64,000 nucleotides of DNA from Rhizobium lusitanum (GCF_014189535.1 NZ_CP050307.1:558001-622000); one strand, 5' to 3'; positions 16,482 to 26,015 are shown, numbered from the stretch's first letter. Program-made: numbers and translations. Notes: generated by a model from the letters alone, not told the origin.

Positions 16482-19189
16482 TTCAATTCATCCAGCTTGG
16501 GGAGGTCTGTTGGTTTCGGCAGGCGAATGGTGAAAACCGCACCCTGACGGTCCGTGCGGTTGCCGGCGGTAATCGTACCGGCCATGGCCTCGATGAAGCC
16601 ACGGCAGATGGAAAGCCCGAGGCCGGTGCCGGCGCGCACCTGATCGCCCTTGCGTACGCGATAGAAGGTGTTGAAGACCCGTTCGAGATCGGCGGGTGGA
16701 ATGCCGAGGCCTTCGTCCATAATCCGGAAGACGACATTGTCGACATCGGCCCACGCCTCCAGGCGAATGGTGGACTCTTCGGGCGCATATTTGGCGGCAT
16801 TGTCGAGCAGGTTGAACAGCACCTGCTCGAACAGCACGGGATCGACCTTCACCATCGGCAGATCGGCCGGCATTTGTGTCTCGACGCGATGCCGGGCGAG
16901 GATCTTCGCGCCGCGCCGGAGCGCACTGCCGACGATATCGCCGCCATAGTGCAGGGCATAATTCGGCTCCATCGCGCCGGACTCGATCTTGGTCATGTCG
17001 AGCAGATTGGCGATGAAGCGGTTCAGCCGCTCGGATTCGTCGACCACCGTCGACAGCAGATCGACGCGATCCTCATGCGACATGGTTTCCAGATAATCGC
17101 GCAAGGTGCCGGCGGCTCCGAGGATGGCGGCAAGAGGTGTTTTCAGGTCATGCGAGATCGACGTCAGCAAGGCCGAACGCAGCCGGTCGGCCTCGACGGC
17201 CAGCTTGGCGCGGTCGACATCGGCAACAAGCTGCACGCGCTCGATGGCAAGGGCGGCCTGATCGGCGAGCGCATCGAGAAGCCGCTGCTGCTCCGGCGTC
17301 AGAAGCGGCCCGTCGCGACGGTCGCTGTCGAGGCCGATGACACCGACGGCGGTACGGCCAGTGCGTAGCGGTACATAGAGACGCTTGGCGCCCGGCAGCG
17401 TATCGGCGCCACGGCCGGCGGCGTGATTGTGCTCCCAGGCCCAGCGCGCGGCGGCGATATCGGCATCGTCGAGCGTATCATCCGGTGGATAGCCGGCCTT
17501 GACCGCGATGGTACCGTCCTCCGGTAGCAGCAGCACCACGCGCACCTTCAGCATCGATGCGAGCTGAAAGGCCGTCGCCCAAAGCACGTCATCAAGCGTG
17601 CCGGTGCCGGCAAGCTTCTTCGAGAAAAGATAAAGATCTTCCGTCGTTCGCGCCCGCTGTCGCGCCGATGCCGCCTGCCGCTGCACGGTTGCGGTCAGAT
17701 TGCTGGCGATGATGGCGACGCCGAGGAAGAAGAAGAAGGCAAGCACGCTTTCAGGATCGCTGATCGTCAGCGTATAGCGCGGCGGCAGGAAGAAGAAGTT
17801 GAAGCAGAGCGCGCCCAGCAGGCAAGAGTAAAGCGCTGGTCGCAAGCCTTGGGTGACGGCGGTGGCCAGCACCGCCATCAGGAATACCAGCGCCAGGTTT
17901 CGGACATCGAGTACTTGGTCGAGAATGACGCAGAAGCCGAGCGCAACGGCGACATAGAATGTCGCCAGGATATAGCCACGAAGCTGGAACGGGGTCGGTG
18001 CAGGCGCCGACTTCACGCCGCGGCTCGCCGTCGACGCCTCGGCGTCAGTGCCGGAGATAACGTGAACGCTGATGTCGCCAGCCTTGCGGATCAGTTCATA
18101 GGAGACAGAAGCTCGGGACCAATCCCGCCAGGTGCCGACCTTTGGCGACCCGATGACGATATGGGTGACATTGTTGCTGGCGGAATGCCGGAGCAGCTCT
18201 TCGGCGACTTCGCGGCCGGGAATGGTGATGGCCTCGCCACCGAGCTGCTCGGCAAGCCGCAGCGTCGCGGCGATGGTGTCGCGCTGCGCCTCGGTCAGGC
18301 TGATCGACCGGTTGGTCTCGACATAGACGGCGGCCCAGGGCGCGCGCAGGCGCGAGGCCATACGGGCCGCATAGCGCACCAGCGAAGCGGAACGCGGATG
18401 ATGATCGATGGAGACCAGCACGCGTTCACTGGCCGCCCAGGGGCCGGGGATCGCGTGCGCCTGCATATGTGTCAGAAGCTGATCGTCGACCCGCTGTGCC
18501 GTGCGCCTCAGCGCCAACTCGCGCAGCGCCGTCAGGTTGCCGGGTGTGAAGTAATTGGTCAGCGCCCGCTCGGCGGTCCTCGATGTGTAGACCTTGCCGT
18601 CATGCAGGCGCTTGATCAGGTCATCGGGTGTCAGATCGATGATCTCGACATCGTCGGCCAGATCGATGATCGAATCCGGCACGGTTTCGCGGACACGCAC
18701 GCGGGTGATCTGCGACACGACATCGTTCAGGCTTTCGACATGCTGGATGTTCAGCGTCGTATAGACGTCGATGCCGCGATCGAGCAGCTCCTTGACGTCG
18801 AGATAGCGCTTCGGATGGCGGCTGCCATGGGCATTGGAGTGGGCGAGTTCGTCAACCAGCACGAGGCCGGGACGGCGTGTGAGAATGGCATCAAGGTCCA
18901 TCTCGTCGAGCGCGCGGCCCTTGTAGTCGACGTTGACGCGGGGAATGATCTCGTAGCCTTCGAGCAAGGCCTGCGTCTCGCGCCGTCCGTGGGTCTCGAC
19001 CACGCCGACGACGACGTCGACACCGTCGGCGATCTTGGCCTTACCGGAGAGCAGCATTTCGTAGGTCTTGCCGACGCCGGGTGCGGCGCCCAGAAATATC
19101 TTCAGACGGCCACGCGTTTCCTGCCGAGCCTTCTCCAGAAGCGCGTCGGGAGAGGGCCTGTTCAACGTGTCGCGGCTATCATCTGGCAT
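16478..19189 (-). CDS. kdpD: Sensor histidine kinase KdpD
   Basis: This 903-residue protein has the full KdpD plan: an N-terminal KdpD domain with Walker A GAAPGVGKT (about residues 36-44), a universal-stress-like domain (about 250-370), four DUF4118 membrane helices (about 400-500), a GAF domain, then HisKA with the phosphorylated His in SHDLKTPLAAILGA and HATPase_c with FNLLDNAAKYAP and GTGLGLSICRG. It senses low K+ or turgor and phosphorylates KdpE. ATG 19189 is preferred over a TTG 17 codons upstream, since the family sequence starts about there. Confidence 0.95.
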   Translation of the reverse strand: MPDDSRDTLNRPSPDALLEKARQETRGRLKIFLGAAPGVGKTYEMLLSGKAKIADGVDVVVGVVETHGRRETQALLEGYEIIPRVNVDYKGRALDEMDLDAILTRRPGLVLVDELAHSNAHGSRHPKRYLDVKELLDRGIDVYTTLNIQHVESLNDVVSQITRVRVRETVPDSIIDLADDVEIIDLTPDDLIKRLHDGKVYTSRTAERALTNYFTPGNLTALRELALRRTAQRVDDQLLTHMQAHAIPGPWAASERVLVSIDHHPRSASLVRYAARMASRLRAPWAAVYVETNRSISLTEAQRDTIAATLRLAEQLGGEAITIPGREVAEELLRHSASNNVTHIVIGSPKVGTWRDWSRASVSYELIRKAGDISVHVISGTDAEASTASRGVKSAPAPTPFQLRGYILATFYVAVALGFCVILDQVLDVRNLALVFLMAVLATAVTQGLRPALYSCLLGALCFNFFFLPPRYTLTISDPESVLAFFFFLGVAIIASNLTATVQRQAASARQRARTTEDLYLFSKKLAGTGTLDDVLWATAFQLASMLKVRVVLLLPEDGTIAVKAGYPPDDTLDDADIAAARWAWEHNHAAGRGADTLPGAKRLYVPLRTGRTAVGVIGLDSDRRDGPLLTPEQQRLLDALADQAALAIERVQLVADVDRAKLAVEADRLRSALLTSISHDLKTPLAAILGAAGTLRDYLETMSHEDRVDLLSTVVDESERLNRFIANLLDMTKIESGAMEPNYALHYGGDIVGSALRRGAKILARHRVETQMPADLPMVKVDPVLFEQVLFNLLDNAAKYAPEESTIRLEAWADVDNVVFRIMDEGLGIPPADLERVFNTFYRVRKGDQVRAGTGLGLSICRGFIEAMAGTITAGNRTDRQGAVFTIRLPKPTDLPKLDELK

Positions 19190-19250
19190 TGAATGGTCTT
19201 TCTCGACGGGCGATGGTCGAGGCGGTGATGGCCGCCTCAACCTCTTGGTC

Positions 19251-19856
19251 TTATTGAGTCATAGAAGCATCCAACGCCTGGTTCAATGCCAGGACGTTGA
19301 CGACGGGCTCGCCGAGAACACCGAGCTCGCGGGGCTCGACAGCGGCGTCGACGACCGCGCGGAGCTTGGTCTCATCCAGTCCGCGCGCCTTGGCGACGCG
19401 CGGGATCTGGAAATAGGCGTCATCAGGCGAGATATGCGGATCGAGACCGCTGCCCGATGTGGTGACCAGATCGATCGGAACCGGCGCATTCGGATTCTCC
19501 GCCTGCAAGGTTGCGACATCGCCCTTGATACGGGTCATCAGGCTCGAACTGGTCGGACCGAGATTGGAGCCCATGGAGTTGGACGCGTTGTAGGGGGCGG
19601 CAACTGTTTTGGTTGCGTCATTCGGGTCTGTGCCGGTTGTCGCCGACAGGCGGCCGTGGAAGTAGCGGTCGGTGGTGAAGCTCTGGCCGATGAGGCTGGA
19701 GCCGATGACCTTGCCGTCCTTCTCCACCAGGCTGCCGTTTGCCTGATGCGGGAAGAGCGCCTGGGCAATCCCTGTCATGGCAAGCGGATAGGCAAGGCCG
19801 GTGACGGCGGTGGTGGCCACGATCATGACGATGGCCGGTCTGATTAGTTTCAGCAT
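19251..19856 (-). CDS. kdpC: Potassium-transporting ATPase subunit KdpC
   Basis: The 201-residue protein has one N-terminal membrane helix (about residues 5-28) and the KdpC signature [34 protein letters not shown] and the later [14 protein letters not shown]. KdpC stabilises the KdpA-KdpB complex and raises ATP affinity. It lies 12 bases after kdpB. All conserved blocks are intact. Confidence 0.95.
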   Translation of the reverse strand: MLKLIRPAIVMIVATTAVTGLAYPLAMTGIAQALFPHQANGSLVEKDGKVIGSSLIGQSFTTDRYFHGRLSATTGTDPNDATKTVAAPYNASNSMGSNLGPTSSSLMTRIKGDVATLQAENPNAPVPIDLVTTSGSGLDPHISPDDAYFQIPRVAKARGLDETKLRAVVDAAVEPRELGVLGEPVVNVLALNQALDASMTQ

Positions 19857-19868
19857 GGGAAAGACTCC

Positions 19869-21959
19869 TTAGACCAGGCCAATGGCGGTGATCGCCATGT
19901 CGATGGCCTTGATGCCGATGAAGGGCACGATGATGCCGCCTAGGCCGTAGATCAACAGATTGCGGCTGAGCAGGGCGCCGGCGCCGATCGGGCGATAGCG
20001 AACGCCCTTCAGCGATAGCGGGATCAGGGCAATGATGATCAACGCGTTGAAGATGATGGCCGAGAGGATGGCGCTCTGCGGTGTTGCCAGCCCCATGACG
20101 TTCAGCATCTTCAGCTGCGGATAGAAGGCGATGAACATCGCCGGGATGATGGCGAAATACTTGGCGATGTCGTTGGCGATCGAGAAGGTGGTGAGCGCGC
20201 CGCGGGTCATCAGCAACTGCTTGCCGATCTCGACGATCTCGATGAGCTTCGTCGGGTCGCTGTCGAGGTCGACCATGTTGCCGGCCTCGCGGGCGGCCAC
20301 CGTGCCGGTGTTCATGGCGACGCCAACGTCTGCCTGGGCAAGCGCCGGGGCGTCGTTGGTGCCGTCACCGCACATGGCGACGAGCTTGCCCTTGGCTTGC
20401 TCCTCGCGCATCAGCGCCAGTTTCATTTCCGGCGTTGCCTGGGCGAGGAAATCGTCCACGCCGGCTTCGGCGGCAATGGCGGCTGCCGTCAGCGGGTTGT
20501 CGCCGGTGATCATCACGGTGCGGATGCCCATGCGGCGCAGTTCGGCGAAACGTTCGCGGATACCACCCTTGACGATGTCCTTGAGCTGGATGACGCCGAG
20601 AAGGCGGCCGTCGCGGGCGACCGCAAGCGGCGTCCCGCCGGCCTTGGAGATATCATCCGCAATCGCCTGCAACTCGCGGACGGTCTCGCTGCTGGTGCGC
20701 GAAATCACCGTCGCGCCGGCGCCGGAGGTAGCAGTGGCGCTGCCGCTGACATAGGCCAATACAGCGTCCACCGCACCCTTGCGGATGGAAGAGCCTTCGA
20801 CATCGACGCCGCTCATGCGGGTCTGGGCGGTGAAGGGCACGAAGGTGGCCTTCAGGCTGGCCATGTCGCGACCACGGATCGCGTACTTTTCCTTGGCGAG
20901 GACCACGATGGAGCGTCCCTCAGGCGTTTCGTCGGCAAGCGAAGCGAGCTGTGCCGCATCGGCCAGATCCTGCTCCGTCACGCCCTTGACCGGGCGGAAG
21001 GAGGTGGCCTGGCGGTTGCCGAGGGTGATCGTGCCGGTCTTGTCGAGCAGCAGCGTGTCGACGTCGCCGGCAGCTTCGACGGCGCGACCGGACATGGCGA
21101 GCACGTTGAAGCGCACCAGGCGGTCCATGCCGGCAATGCCGATGGCGGAGAGGAGCGCGCCGATGGTGGTCGGGATCAGCGTCACGAACAGAGCGACAAG
21201 TACGACGGTGGGGATCGAGCCGCCGGCATAGGCAGCAAAGCTCGGGATTGTCACCGTGGCCAGCACGAAGATCAGCGTCATGCCTGCGAGCAGGATGTTG
21301 AGCGCGATCTCGTTCGGCGTTTTCTGACGTTCAGCACCTTCGACGAGTGCGATCATGCGGTCGATAAAGGTCGAGCCGGCAGCCGCCGTGATGCGAACGC
21401 GGATTTCATCGGAGAGCACCTGCGTGCCGCCAGTGACGGCGGAACGGTCGCCGCCGGATTCGCGGATGACGGGTGCCGATTCACCGGTGATCGCGGCTTC
21501 GTTGACCGAGGCCACGCCTTCGATGACTTCGCCATCGGAAGGGATGATGTCGCCGGCTTCGACCAGCACGACATCGCCGACCTTGAGGCTGGTGCCGGGC
21601 ACCATCTTGTAGTCGGTGCGGCTGTTGCCGGAGAGAAGCTTGGCCTGGGTCTCGGTGCGCGACTTGCGCAGCGACTCGGCCTGCGCCTTGCCGCGGCCTT
21701 CGGCGACGGCTTCAGCGAAGTTGGCGAACAGCACGGTGAACCAAAGCCAGATGTTGATCTGGAGAGAGAAGGCGAGATTGCCGCCACCAGTCAGAAGATC
21801 GCGCAGGAAGAGCACGGTGGTCAGCATCGAGACGACGGCAACCACGAACATGACGGGGTTCTTGGCAAGCGTCCGTGGGTTCAGCTTTTGGAAAGCGCCG
21901 CCCACGGCCGGAAGGAGAATGCGAGAATCCAAAATACTCGCGGATTTTAACTGGCTCAT
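19869..21959 (-). CDS. kdpB: Potassium-transporting ATPase ATP-binding subunit KdpB
   Basis: The 696-residue P-type ATPase has the TGES actuator motif ([12 protein letters not shown]), the phosphorylated Asp306 in DKTGTIT, a nucleotide-binding domain and the hinge [18 protein letters not shown] ... [19 protein letters not shown] 21959 is chosen because it has a GGAG site and gives the normal start [11 protein letters not shown]; upstream residues belong to the overlapping small frame. KdpB drives high-affinity K+ uptake together with KdpA. A small membrane protein gene is inserted between it and kdpA. Confidence 0.96.
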   Translation of the reverse strand: MSQLKSASILDSRILLPAVGGAFQKLNPRTLAKNPVMFVVAVVSMLTTVLFLRDLLTGGGNLAFSLQINIWLWFTVLFANFAEAVAEGRGKAQAESLRKSRTETQAKLLSGNSRTDYKMVPGTSLKVGDVVLVEAGDIIPSDGEVIEGVASVNEAAITGESAPVIRESGGDRSAVTGGTQVLSDEIRVRITAAAGSTFIDRMIALVEGAERQKTPNEIALNILLAGMTLIFVLATVTIPSFAAYAGGSIPTVVLVALFVTLIPTTIGALLSAIGIAGMDRLVRFNVLAMSGRAVEAAGDVDTLLLDKTGTITLGNRQATSFRPVKGVTEQDLADAAQLASLADETPEGRSIVVLAKEKYAIRGRDMASLKATFVPFTAQTRMSGVDVEGSSIRKGAVDAVLAYVSGSATATSGAGATVISRTSSETVRELQAIADDISKAGGTPLAVARDGRLLGVIQLKDIVKGGIRERFAELRRMGIRTVMITGDNPLTAAAIAAEAGVDDFLAQATPEMKLALMREEQAKGKLVAMCGDGTNDAPALAQADVGVAMNTGTVAAREAGNMVDLDSDPTKLIEIVEIGKQLLMTRGALTTFSIANDIAKYFAIIPAMFIAFYPQLKMLNVMGLATPQSAILSAIIFNALIIIALIPLSLKGVRYRPIGAGALLSRNLLIYGLGGIIVPFIGIKAIDMAITAIGLV

Positions 21960-22005
21960 AAGAGACTCCAGCGTGAAGAGGGAAACGGAGACCGGGATTG
22001 CCCGG

Positions 22006-22167
22006 TCAGCCAAGTAAGAAGCCGAAGACGACAAGGCCGAGGAACAGCGTGACCATCGCCACCAGAATGACATCGGAAGCACAGGCCGTTCGGGCCGGGC
22101 CACGCCCCCTGTCTAAGGGGCGTGGATCGATGAGCTTTCGAAGCTTGAGCATGAGTGGCTGCGTCAT
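22006..22167 (-). CDS. 53-residue membrane microprotein between kdpA and kdpB
   Basis: A frame of 53 codons begins at ATG 22167, 12 bases after the kdpA stop and preceded by a GAGGAA site. It ends at 22006, 46 bases before kdpB. The first 30 residues are basic ([17 protein letters not shown]). Residues 32-52 ([21 protein letters not shown]) make one strong membrane helix. This basic-head, single-span form is the reverse balance of KdpF. No known family is recognised. The coding region also contains a 9-bp hairpin (22100-22125). Given its place, it may modulate or assemble the Kdp complex. Confidence 0.6.
   Translation of the reverse strand: MTQPLMLKLRKLIDPRPLDRGRGPARTACASDVILVAMVTLFLGLVVFGFLLG
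22100..22125 (-). other. Intercistronic hairpin between kdpA and kdpB
   Basis: Arms CCACGCCCC and GGGGCGTGG flank an 8-base loop. It lies inside the 53-codon frame. There is no T-tract, so it may slow ribosomes or RNases and alter the KdpA to KdpB ratio. Confidence 0.55.
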
Positions 22168-22179
22168 TGCGGTTGTTCC

Positions 22180-23883
22180 TCAGAAGGCCTGGCCGGAGAT
22201 CATCGCCAGATGCTCAACGATGGGGCCGAGCGCGAGCGCCGGGAAGAAGGTCAAACCGCCGACGATCAGGATCGTGCCGACCAGCAGGCCGACGAACAGC
22301 GGACCATCCGTCGGGAAGGTGCCGGCAGAGGCCGGAACCGTCTTCTTGGCGATCAGCGAGCCGGCAATGGCAAGCGCCGGTATGATGACCAGGAACCGAC
22401 CGATCAGCATGACGACACCAAGTGTGATGTTGTACCAGGTCGTGTTGGCGGAGAGACCGGCGAAGGCCGAGCCGTTATTGGCCGCCGCTGAGCTGTAGGC
22501 GTAGAGGATCTCCGAGAAGCCGTGCGGACCGGGGTTGCCGATCGAAGCGACGGCGCTGGGCAGGACGACGGAGATCGCCGTGAAGATCAGCATACCGGCC
22601 GGCAGGCAAAGTACGGCGAGCATTGCCATCTTCACTTCCTTGGCCTCGATCTTCTTGCCGAGATATTCCGGTGTGCGCCCGACCATCAGGCCGGCGACGA
22701 AGATGGCGATGATGACGAACATCAGGATGCCATAGAAACCGGCGCCGACACCGCCGACGATGACTTCGCCGAGCTGCAGGTTGATCAGGGGGATCATGCC
22801 GCCGATCGCCGTAAAGCTGCCGAGCATGCCGTTGACCGCGCCGCAGGAGGCCGCCGTGGTGATGACCGCGAAGAGCGATGACATGGTGATGCCGAAACGA
22901 ACTTCCTTGCCTTCCATATTGCCGCCCTGGACGCCGAGCGCATGAACCAGCGGATTGCCGGCGGCTTCAGCCCAATAGGTGACGATGACGCCGGCGATGA
23001 ACAGCGTGCCCATGGCCGCGAGGATGGCCCAGCCCTGACGCTGGTTGCCGACCATGCGTCCGAAGACGTTGGTGAGCGACGCGCCGATGGCGAAGATTGC
23101 CAGCATCTGGATCAGGTTGGAGATCGCATCCGGATTTTCGAAGGGATGGGCGGAGTTGGCGTTGAAAAAGCCACCGCCATTGGTGCCAAGCATCTTGATT
23201 GCAAGCTGCGAGGCAACCGGGCCGACGGCAATCGTCTGCTGCGCGCCCTCGAGGGTCGCGGCGTTGACATAGGGGCCGAGCGTCTGCGGCACGCCGAGAT
23301 AGACGAAGACCAGCGTCATGACGATGCAGGCAGGGAGCAGAATATAGAGCGTCGCCCGGGTCAGATCGACCCAGAAGTTGCCGATGGCCTTGCCGGAGGC
23401 GCGCGAAAAGGCGCGGATCAGTGCAATGGCAAGCGCGACGCCGGTTGCGGCGGAGGCGAAGTTCTGGACGGTGAAGCCGGCCATCTGCACGAGATAGGAC
23501 ATCGTGCTTTCGCCGCCGTAGTTCTGCCAGTTGGTGTTGGTCACGAAGCTTGCGGCGTTGTTGAACGAAAGCTCAGGGCCGATCGAACTCATGCCCGCCG
23601 GGTTGTAAGGCAGGCTCGCCTGGAACCGCTGCAGGACATAAAGCACGAAGAAGCCGGCAAGGCTGAACAGCAGCATGGAGATCGCATAGGTCGTCCAGTG
23701 CTGCTCCTCGCGCTCATCCGTTCCAGCGATGCGATAAAGCCCCCGTTCCAGCGGACCGAGGACGTAGGAGAGAAGTGTGCGCTCGCCCGTGAAGACACGC
23801 GTCATGTAACCGCCGAGCGGTTTGACGAGCACAAGGAGGATCCCGATATAGATCAGAATCTGAAGCCATCCATTAAAGGTCAT
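22180..23883 (-). CDS. kdpA: Potassium-transporting ATPase K+-binding subunit KdpA
   Basis: The 567-residue protein has about ten membrane helices and the four SKT-type pore segments of the family, for example [47 protein letters not shown] and [12 protein letters not shown]. These form the K+ selectivity filter. Its C-terminus [13 protein letters not shown] is complete. It follows kdpF by 30 bases. The length is close to E. coli KdpA (557). Confidence 0.96.
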   Translation of the reverse strand: MTFNGWLQILIYIGILLVLVKPLGGYMTRVFTGERTLLSYVLGPLERGLYRIAGTDEREEQHWTTYAISMLLFSLAGFFVLYVLQRFQASLPYNPAGMSSIGPELSFNNAASFVTNTNWQNYGGESTMSYLVQMAGFTVQNFASAATGVALAIALIRAFSRASGKAIGNFWVDLTRATLYILLPACIVMTLVFVYLGVPQTLGPYVNAATLEGAQQTIAVGPVASQLAIKMLGTNGGGFFNANSAHPFENPDAISNLIQMLAIFAIGASLTNVFGRMVGNQRQGWAILAAMGTLFIAGVIVTYWAEAAGNPLVHALGVQGGNMEGKEVRFGITMSSLFAVITTAASCGAVNGMLGSFTAIGGMIPLINLQLGEVIVGGVGAGFYGILMFVIIAIFVAGLMVGRTPEYLGKKIEAKEVKMAMLAVLCLPAGMLIFTAISVVLPSAVASIGNPGPHGFSEILYAYSSAAANNGSAFAGLSANTTWYNITLGVVMLIGRFLVIIPALAIAGSLIAKKTVPASAGTFPTDGPLFVGLLVGTILIVGGLTFFPALALGPIVEHLAMISGQAF

Positions 23884-23913
23884 GGGGGTAACTTTCCCTA
23901 TCTGGCGCTAGAA

Positions 23914-24003
23914 TTAAAAGCGCTCAGGGCGAATGAGGGCGTAGATCAGGTAAGCGGTGAGAAAGAGCGTCACGCCGCCGCCGAGAATATAATCCAGGAG
24001 CAT
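23914..24003 (-). CDS. kdpF: KdpF small membrane subunit
   Basis: This is a 29-residue single-span peptide that starts MLLDYILGGG and ends YLIYALIRPERF, the KdpF signature. KdpF stabilises the KdpABC complex in the membrane. A GGAGA site precedes ATG 24003. The frame upstream in the same register is not conserved. Confidence 0.9.
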   Translation of the reverse strand: MLLDYILGGGVTLFLTAYLIYALIRPERF

Positions 24004-24017
24004 TGGTGTCTCTCCGA

Positions 24018-24101
24018 TCAGAGGCTGTCGCAGGCTTTGGTATAAGCGATGCACAGAATGAAAAATAACGCGCCGATCCCGATAAGAAGAATGTCCATCA
24101 T
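24018..24101 (-). CDS. 27-residue membrane microprotein upstream of kdpF
   Basis: Tandem ATGs at 24101 and 24098 open a frame of 27 (or 26) residues, ending at a TGA 14 bases before kdpF. It reads as one helix (DILLIGIGALFFILCIAYT) followed by KACDSL. Short single-span peptides with an Ala/Cys-Asp/Glu-x-Leu ending occur upstream of kdpF in other bacteria and are generally unannotated. An AAGGAT site lies about 11 bases upstream. The function is unknown. Confidence 0.6.
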   Translation of the reverse strand: MMDILLIGIGALFFILCIAYTKACDSL

Positions 24102-24147
24102 CGATCGTTGATCCTTGACTGTTCTTGTTGAACACCGAAATGGACCG

Positions 24148-24181
24148 AAGGCACCTTCAAAGAAGGCGCCTTTTGTTTCTT
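24148..24181 (+). terminator. Hairpin with plus-strand T-tract in the kdp leader
   Basis: Arms AAGGC-A-CCTTC and GAAGG-C-GCCTT flank a 3-base loop and are followed on the plus strand by TTTTGTTTCTT. On the minus strand the A-C mismatch becomes a G-U pair, so the kdp mRNA leader can form an even tighter hairpin. No plus-strand gene ends here, so its role is open: antisense-RNA terminator or leader structure. Confidence 0.5.
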
Positions 24182-24269
24182 CCCGGTATGGAGATCATCC
24201 TTTAGATGTCTCTAATGTCAATATGCAACCAAACCGCATTAAGGTTCGAGACGGCGGGAAGGGAAAAGA

Positions 24270-24286
24270 TATAAAAATCTTATAAA
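24270..24286 (-). promoter_or_regulatory. Candidate KdpE-binding box
   Basis: On the minus strand the sequence is TTTATA-AGATT-TTTATA: two direct 6-base repeats 11 bp apart. The E. coli KdpE site has the same TTTATA-N5-TTTACA arrangement. It lies about 170 bases upstream of the first kdp microprotein start, suitable for an activator site. Confidence 0.6.
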
Positions 24287-24405
24287 TGCCGGCCGCCGTC
24301 TGGGCTCTATCCATGGCTGCTTTCCTGCAGGCGACATCGTCATCCAGATTTAGCCATTCGAATCAGATCAGTGCGCCGGATCGACAATAACGAGACGGAA
24401 AATTG

Positions 24406-24720
24406 ATGACGCCGAATGAGAGCGACCGGAGCCTTATCGAAGCGATGAGACGGTACTTTGCGGTGAAAGCCGATGTGCGCGAATTGAAAGCGCGCCTGGA
24501 AACGGCAAGGCATGAGGCTGGCGCGGATATCGAGACCTTTTACAATCCACGTACCAACCCCAACTACGCGATCGATATCCTGCGATCGCATGTGTTGAAA
24601 AAGGAAATGGTCTCCCTGATGAGCCAAGCGGAAGCCTGGGCGAAGGAAACAGACACTGGCGCGGATGCGATCCAGAATTTTGACTTGATCCAAGACGCCG
24701 ACATTGCGCACGCCGAGTAA
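24406..24720 (+). CDS. Hypothetical soluble helical protein
   Basis: The 104-residue protein starts MTPNESDRSLIEAMRRYFAV and is predicted to be mostly alpha-helical and charged, with no membrane segment, signal peptide or Cys. It is not recognised. ATG 24406 follows a GAGACGGAA stretch; a TTG three bases upstream is also possible. It is divergent from kdp and shares its upstream region. Confidence 0.6.
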   Translation: MTPNESDRSLIEAMRRYFAVKADVRELKARLETARHEAGADIETFYNPRTNPNYAIDILRSHVLKKEMVSLMSQAEAWAKETDTGADAIQNFDLIQDADIAHAE

Positions 24721-24862
24721 CTCACAGTCGGCGAGGCCGCAGCAGCAGCCACGCGCAGAAGATTAATCCATTAGGCTCGAAATCTTCCCTGTTCGTCGAC
24801 GGCCTTGTTAAATCAGGAATGCTGATATAAATGAAGGTAGTTGATGGGGCACTCGGGAAACG

Positions 24863-25789
24863 ATGAAGCGCGGCTTTCTAACAATCTATGCCGGTGAGAA
24901 CGCTGCGGCGTTGCGGGCGCTTTCCGTGCCCGCGCGCGTGGACATGCTCAGGTTGCTATGCTCCAAGGGGCCGCTGAATGTGAATGAAATTGCGCGGGCT
25001 TTGGACCTGCCGCAGTCGACGGTTGCGACCGGAATCATGATCCTGGAAGAGGCCGGGCTGGTTGAAACCAAGGCAGCCAAAGCCCGCAAGGGATACCAGA
25101 AGATCTGCTCCGCGCTTTACGATGAGATCCTTGTCAGCTTCGAGGACGCCGCCCCGAAGCACGATGAAGATGTGATCGAGGTGGCGATGCCGATCGGGCT
25201 CTATACGAGCTGCGAGACCCATGCGCCCTGTGGTCTCTGCTCGACCGAGGGCGTGATCGGCCTGCTCGACGTTCCCGACTATTTCCTTGACCCTCAGCGC
25301 ATGCAGGCCGGTTTGCTCTGGTTTGGGCGGGGTCATGTGGAGTATAAATTTCCCAACAACGCCAAGATTTTGAACAAGAGCGTCAATGCCATCGAGTTCT
25401 CGATGGAGCTCTCCTCCGAGGTCCCCGGTACCAATCCCGACTGGCCGTCCGACATCACCATCTGGGTCAACGGCGTTGCCGTCGGCACATGGATGTCGCC
25501 GGGGGACTATGGCGACAAGCGCGGTGCCTTCACGCCGGGCTGGTGGAAACTCGAGGGCTCCCAATACGGTAAGCTCAAGACTTGGCGGATCTCGAAAAAG
25601 GGTACATTCATCGACGGCGTTGCCGCGTCGGATGTCACCATCGATGACCTGGCCATCAGCCAGCATTCCTCGATCCGGCTCAGGATTGGCATCGCCGAGG
25701 ATGCGCGCCACACGGGTGGCGTGAACATATTCGGCCGCGGCTTCGGCAATTACGGTCGCGATATCCTGATGCGGATTGATCTCTCGTAA
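24863..25789 (+). CDS. ArsR-like winged-helix regulator with a large C-terminal sensory domain
   Basis: Residues 1-80 form an ArsR-type winged helix (LRALSVPARVDMLRLLCSKG, then NVNEIARALDLPQSTVATG). The next 200 residues are unusual for ArsR proteins. They begin with a Cys/His cluster, Cys117-His120-Cys123-Cys126, followed by a beta-rich region with several Trp residues (WPSDITIWVNG, GWWKLEG) that looks suited to ligand or carbohydrate binding. It is upstream of a GH51 arabinofuranosidase and a sugar/peptide-type importer, so it is probably their local regulator. Two inverted repeats downstream (25796-25810, 25960-25997) are candidate operators. Similar proteins in rhizobia are annotated as ArsR or helix-turn-helix family regulators. 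Confidence 0.75.
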   Translation: MKRGFLTIYAGENAAALRALSVPARVDMLRLLCSKGPLNVNEIARALDLPQSTVATGIMILEEAGLVETKAAKARKGYQKICSALYDEILVSFEDAAPKHDEDVIEVAMPIGLYTSCETHAPCGLCSTEGVIGLLDVPDYFLDPQRMQAGLLWFGRGHVEYKFPNNAKILNKSVNAIEFSMELSSEVPGTNPDWPSDITIWVNGVAVGTWMSPGDYGDKRGAFTPGWWKLEGSQYGKLKTWRISKKGTFIDGVAASDVTIDDLAISQHSSIRLRIGIAEDARHTGGVNIFGRGFGNYGRDILMRIDLS

Positions 25790-25795
25790 GTTCAA

Positions 25796-25810
25796 ATCAC
25801 AAATTGTGAT
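25796..25810. promoter_or_regulatory. Palindrome after the ArsR-like gene
   Basis: Arms ATCACAA and TTGTGAT flank one base. It begins 7 bases after the regulator stop and about 205 bases before the arabinofuranosidase, fitting an operator. Confidence 0.45.
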
Positions 25811-25959
25811 ATATAGCCGGCATTCCTATGGAATGGCTGTCTCTGGTCATTTTCACATAATTCATTGAAATTGCTATTTTTTGTCTAAATTTTCCGCAGT
25901 GCAAGATGATTTTTTAGCTTGGGCGGCGCATAAATTGGCGTTGACGGCTTGCCAAAAGT

Positions 25960-25997
25960 GTATCAGCATCTAGGTATAAGAACGAAATATCTGATAC
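25960..25997. promoter_or_regulatory. Inverted repeat upstream of the arabinofuranosidase gene
   Basis: GTATCAG (25960-25966) and CTGATAC (25991-25997) flank 24 bases that include TATAAG (25975-25980), a possible -10 element. It ends 18 bases before the GTG start, so a bound protein could block transcription. Confidence 0.5.
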
Positions 25998-26015
25998 ATA
26001 TACGGGAGGATAGCA

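Larger units (their letters stand above)
24102..24405. other. kdp promoter and leader region
   Basis: No gene is evident here. The region contains an imperfect 11-bp hairpin at 24148-24172 with a T-rich plus-strand trailer, and the KdpE-like box at 24270-24286. It should hold the kdp promoter (minus strand) and the weak promoter of the small plus-strand gene at 24406. Confidence 0.6.

Noticed and set aside
20397..21950. Plus-strand open frame of 517 codons opposite kdpB
   Set aside because: The composition is typical of an antisense frame and kdpB is certain on the other strand.
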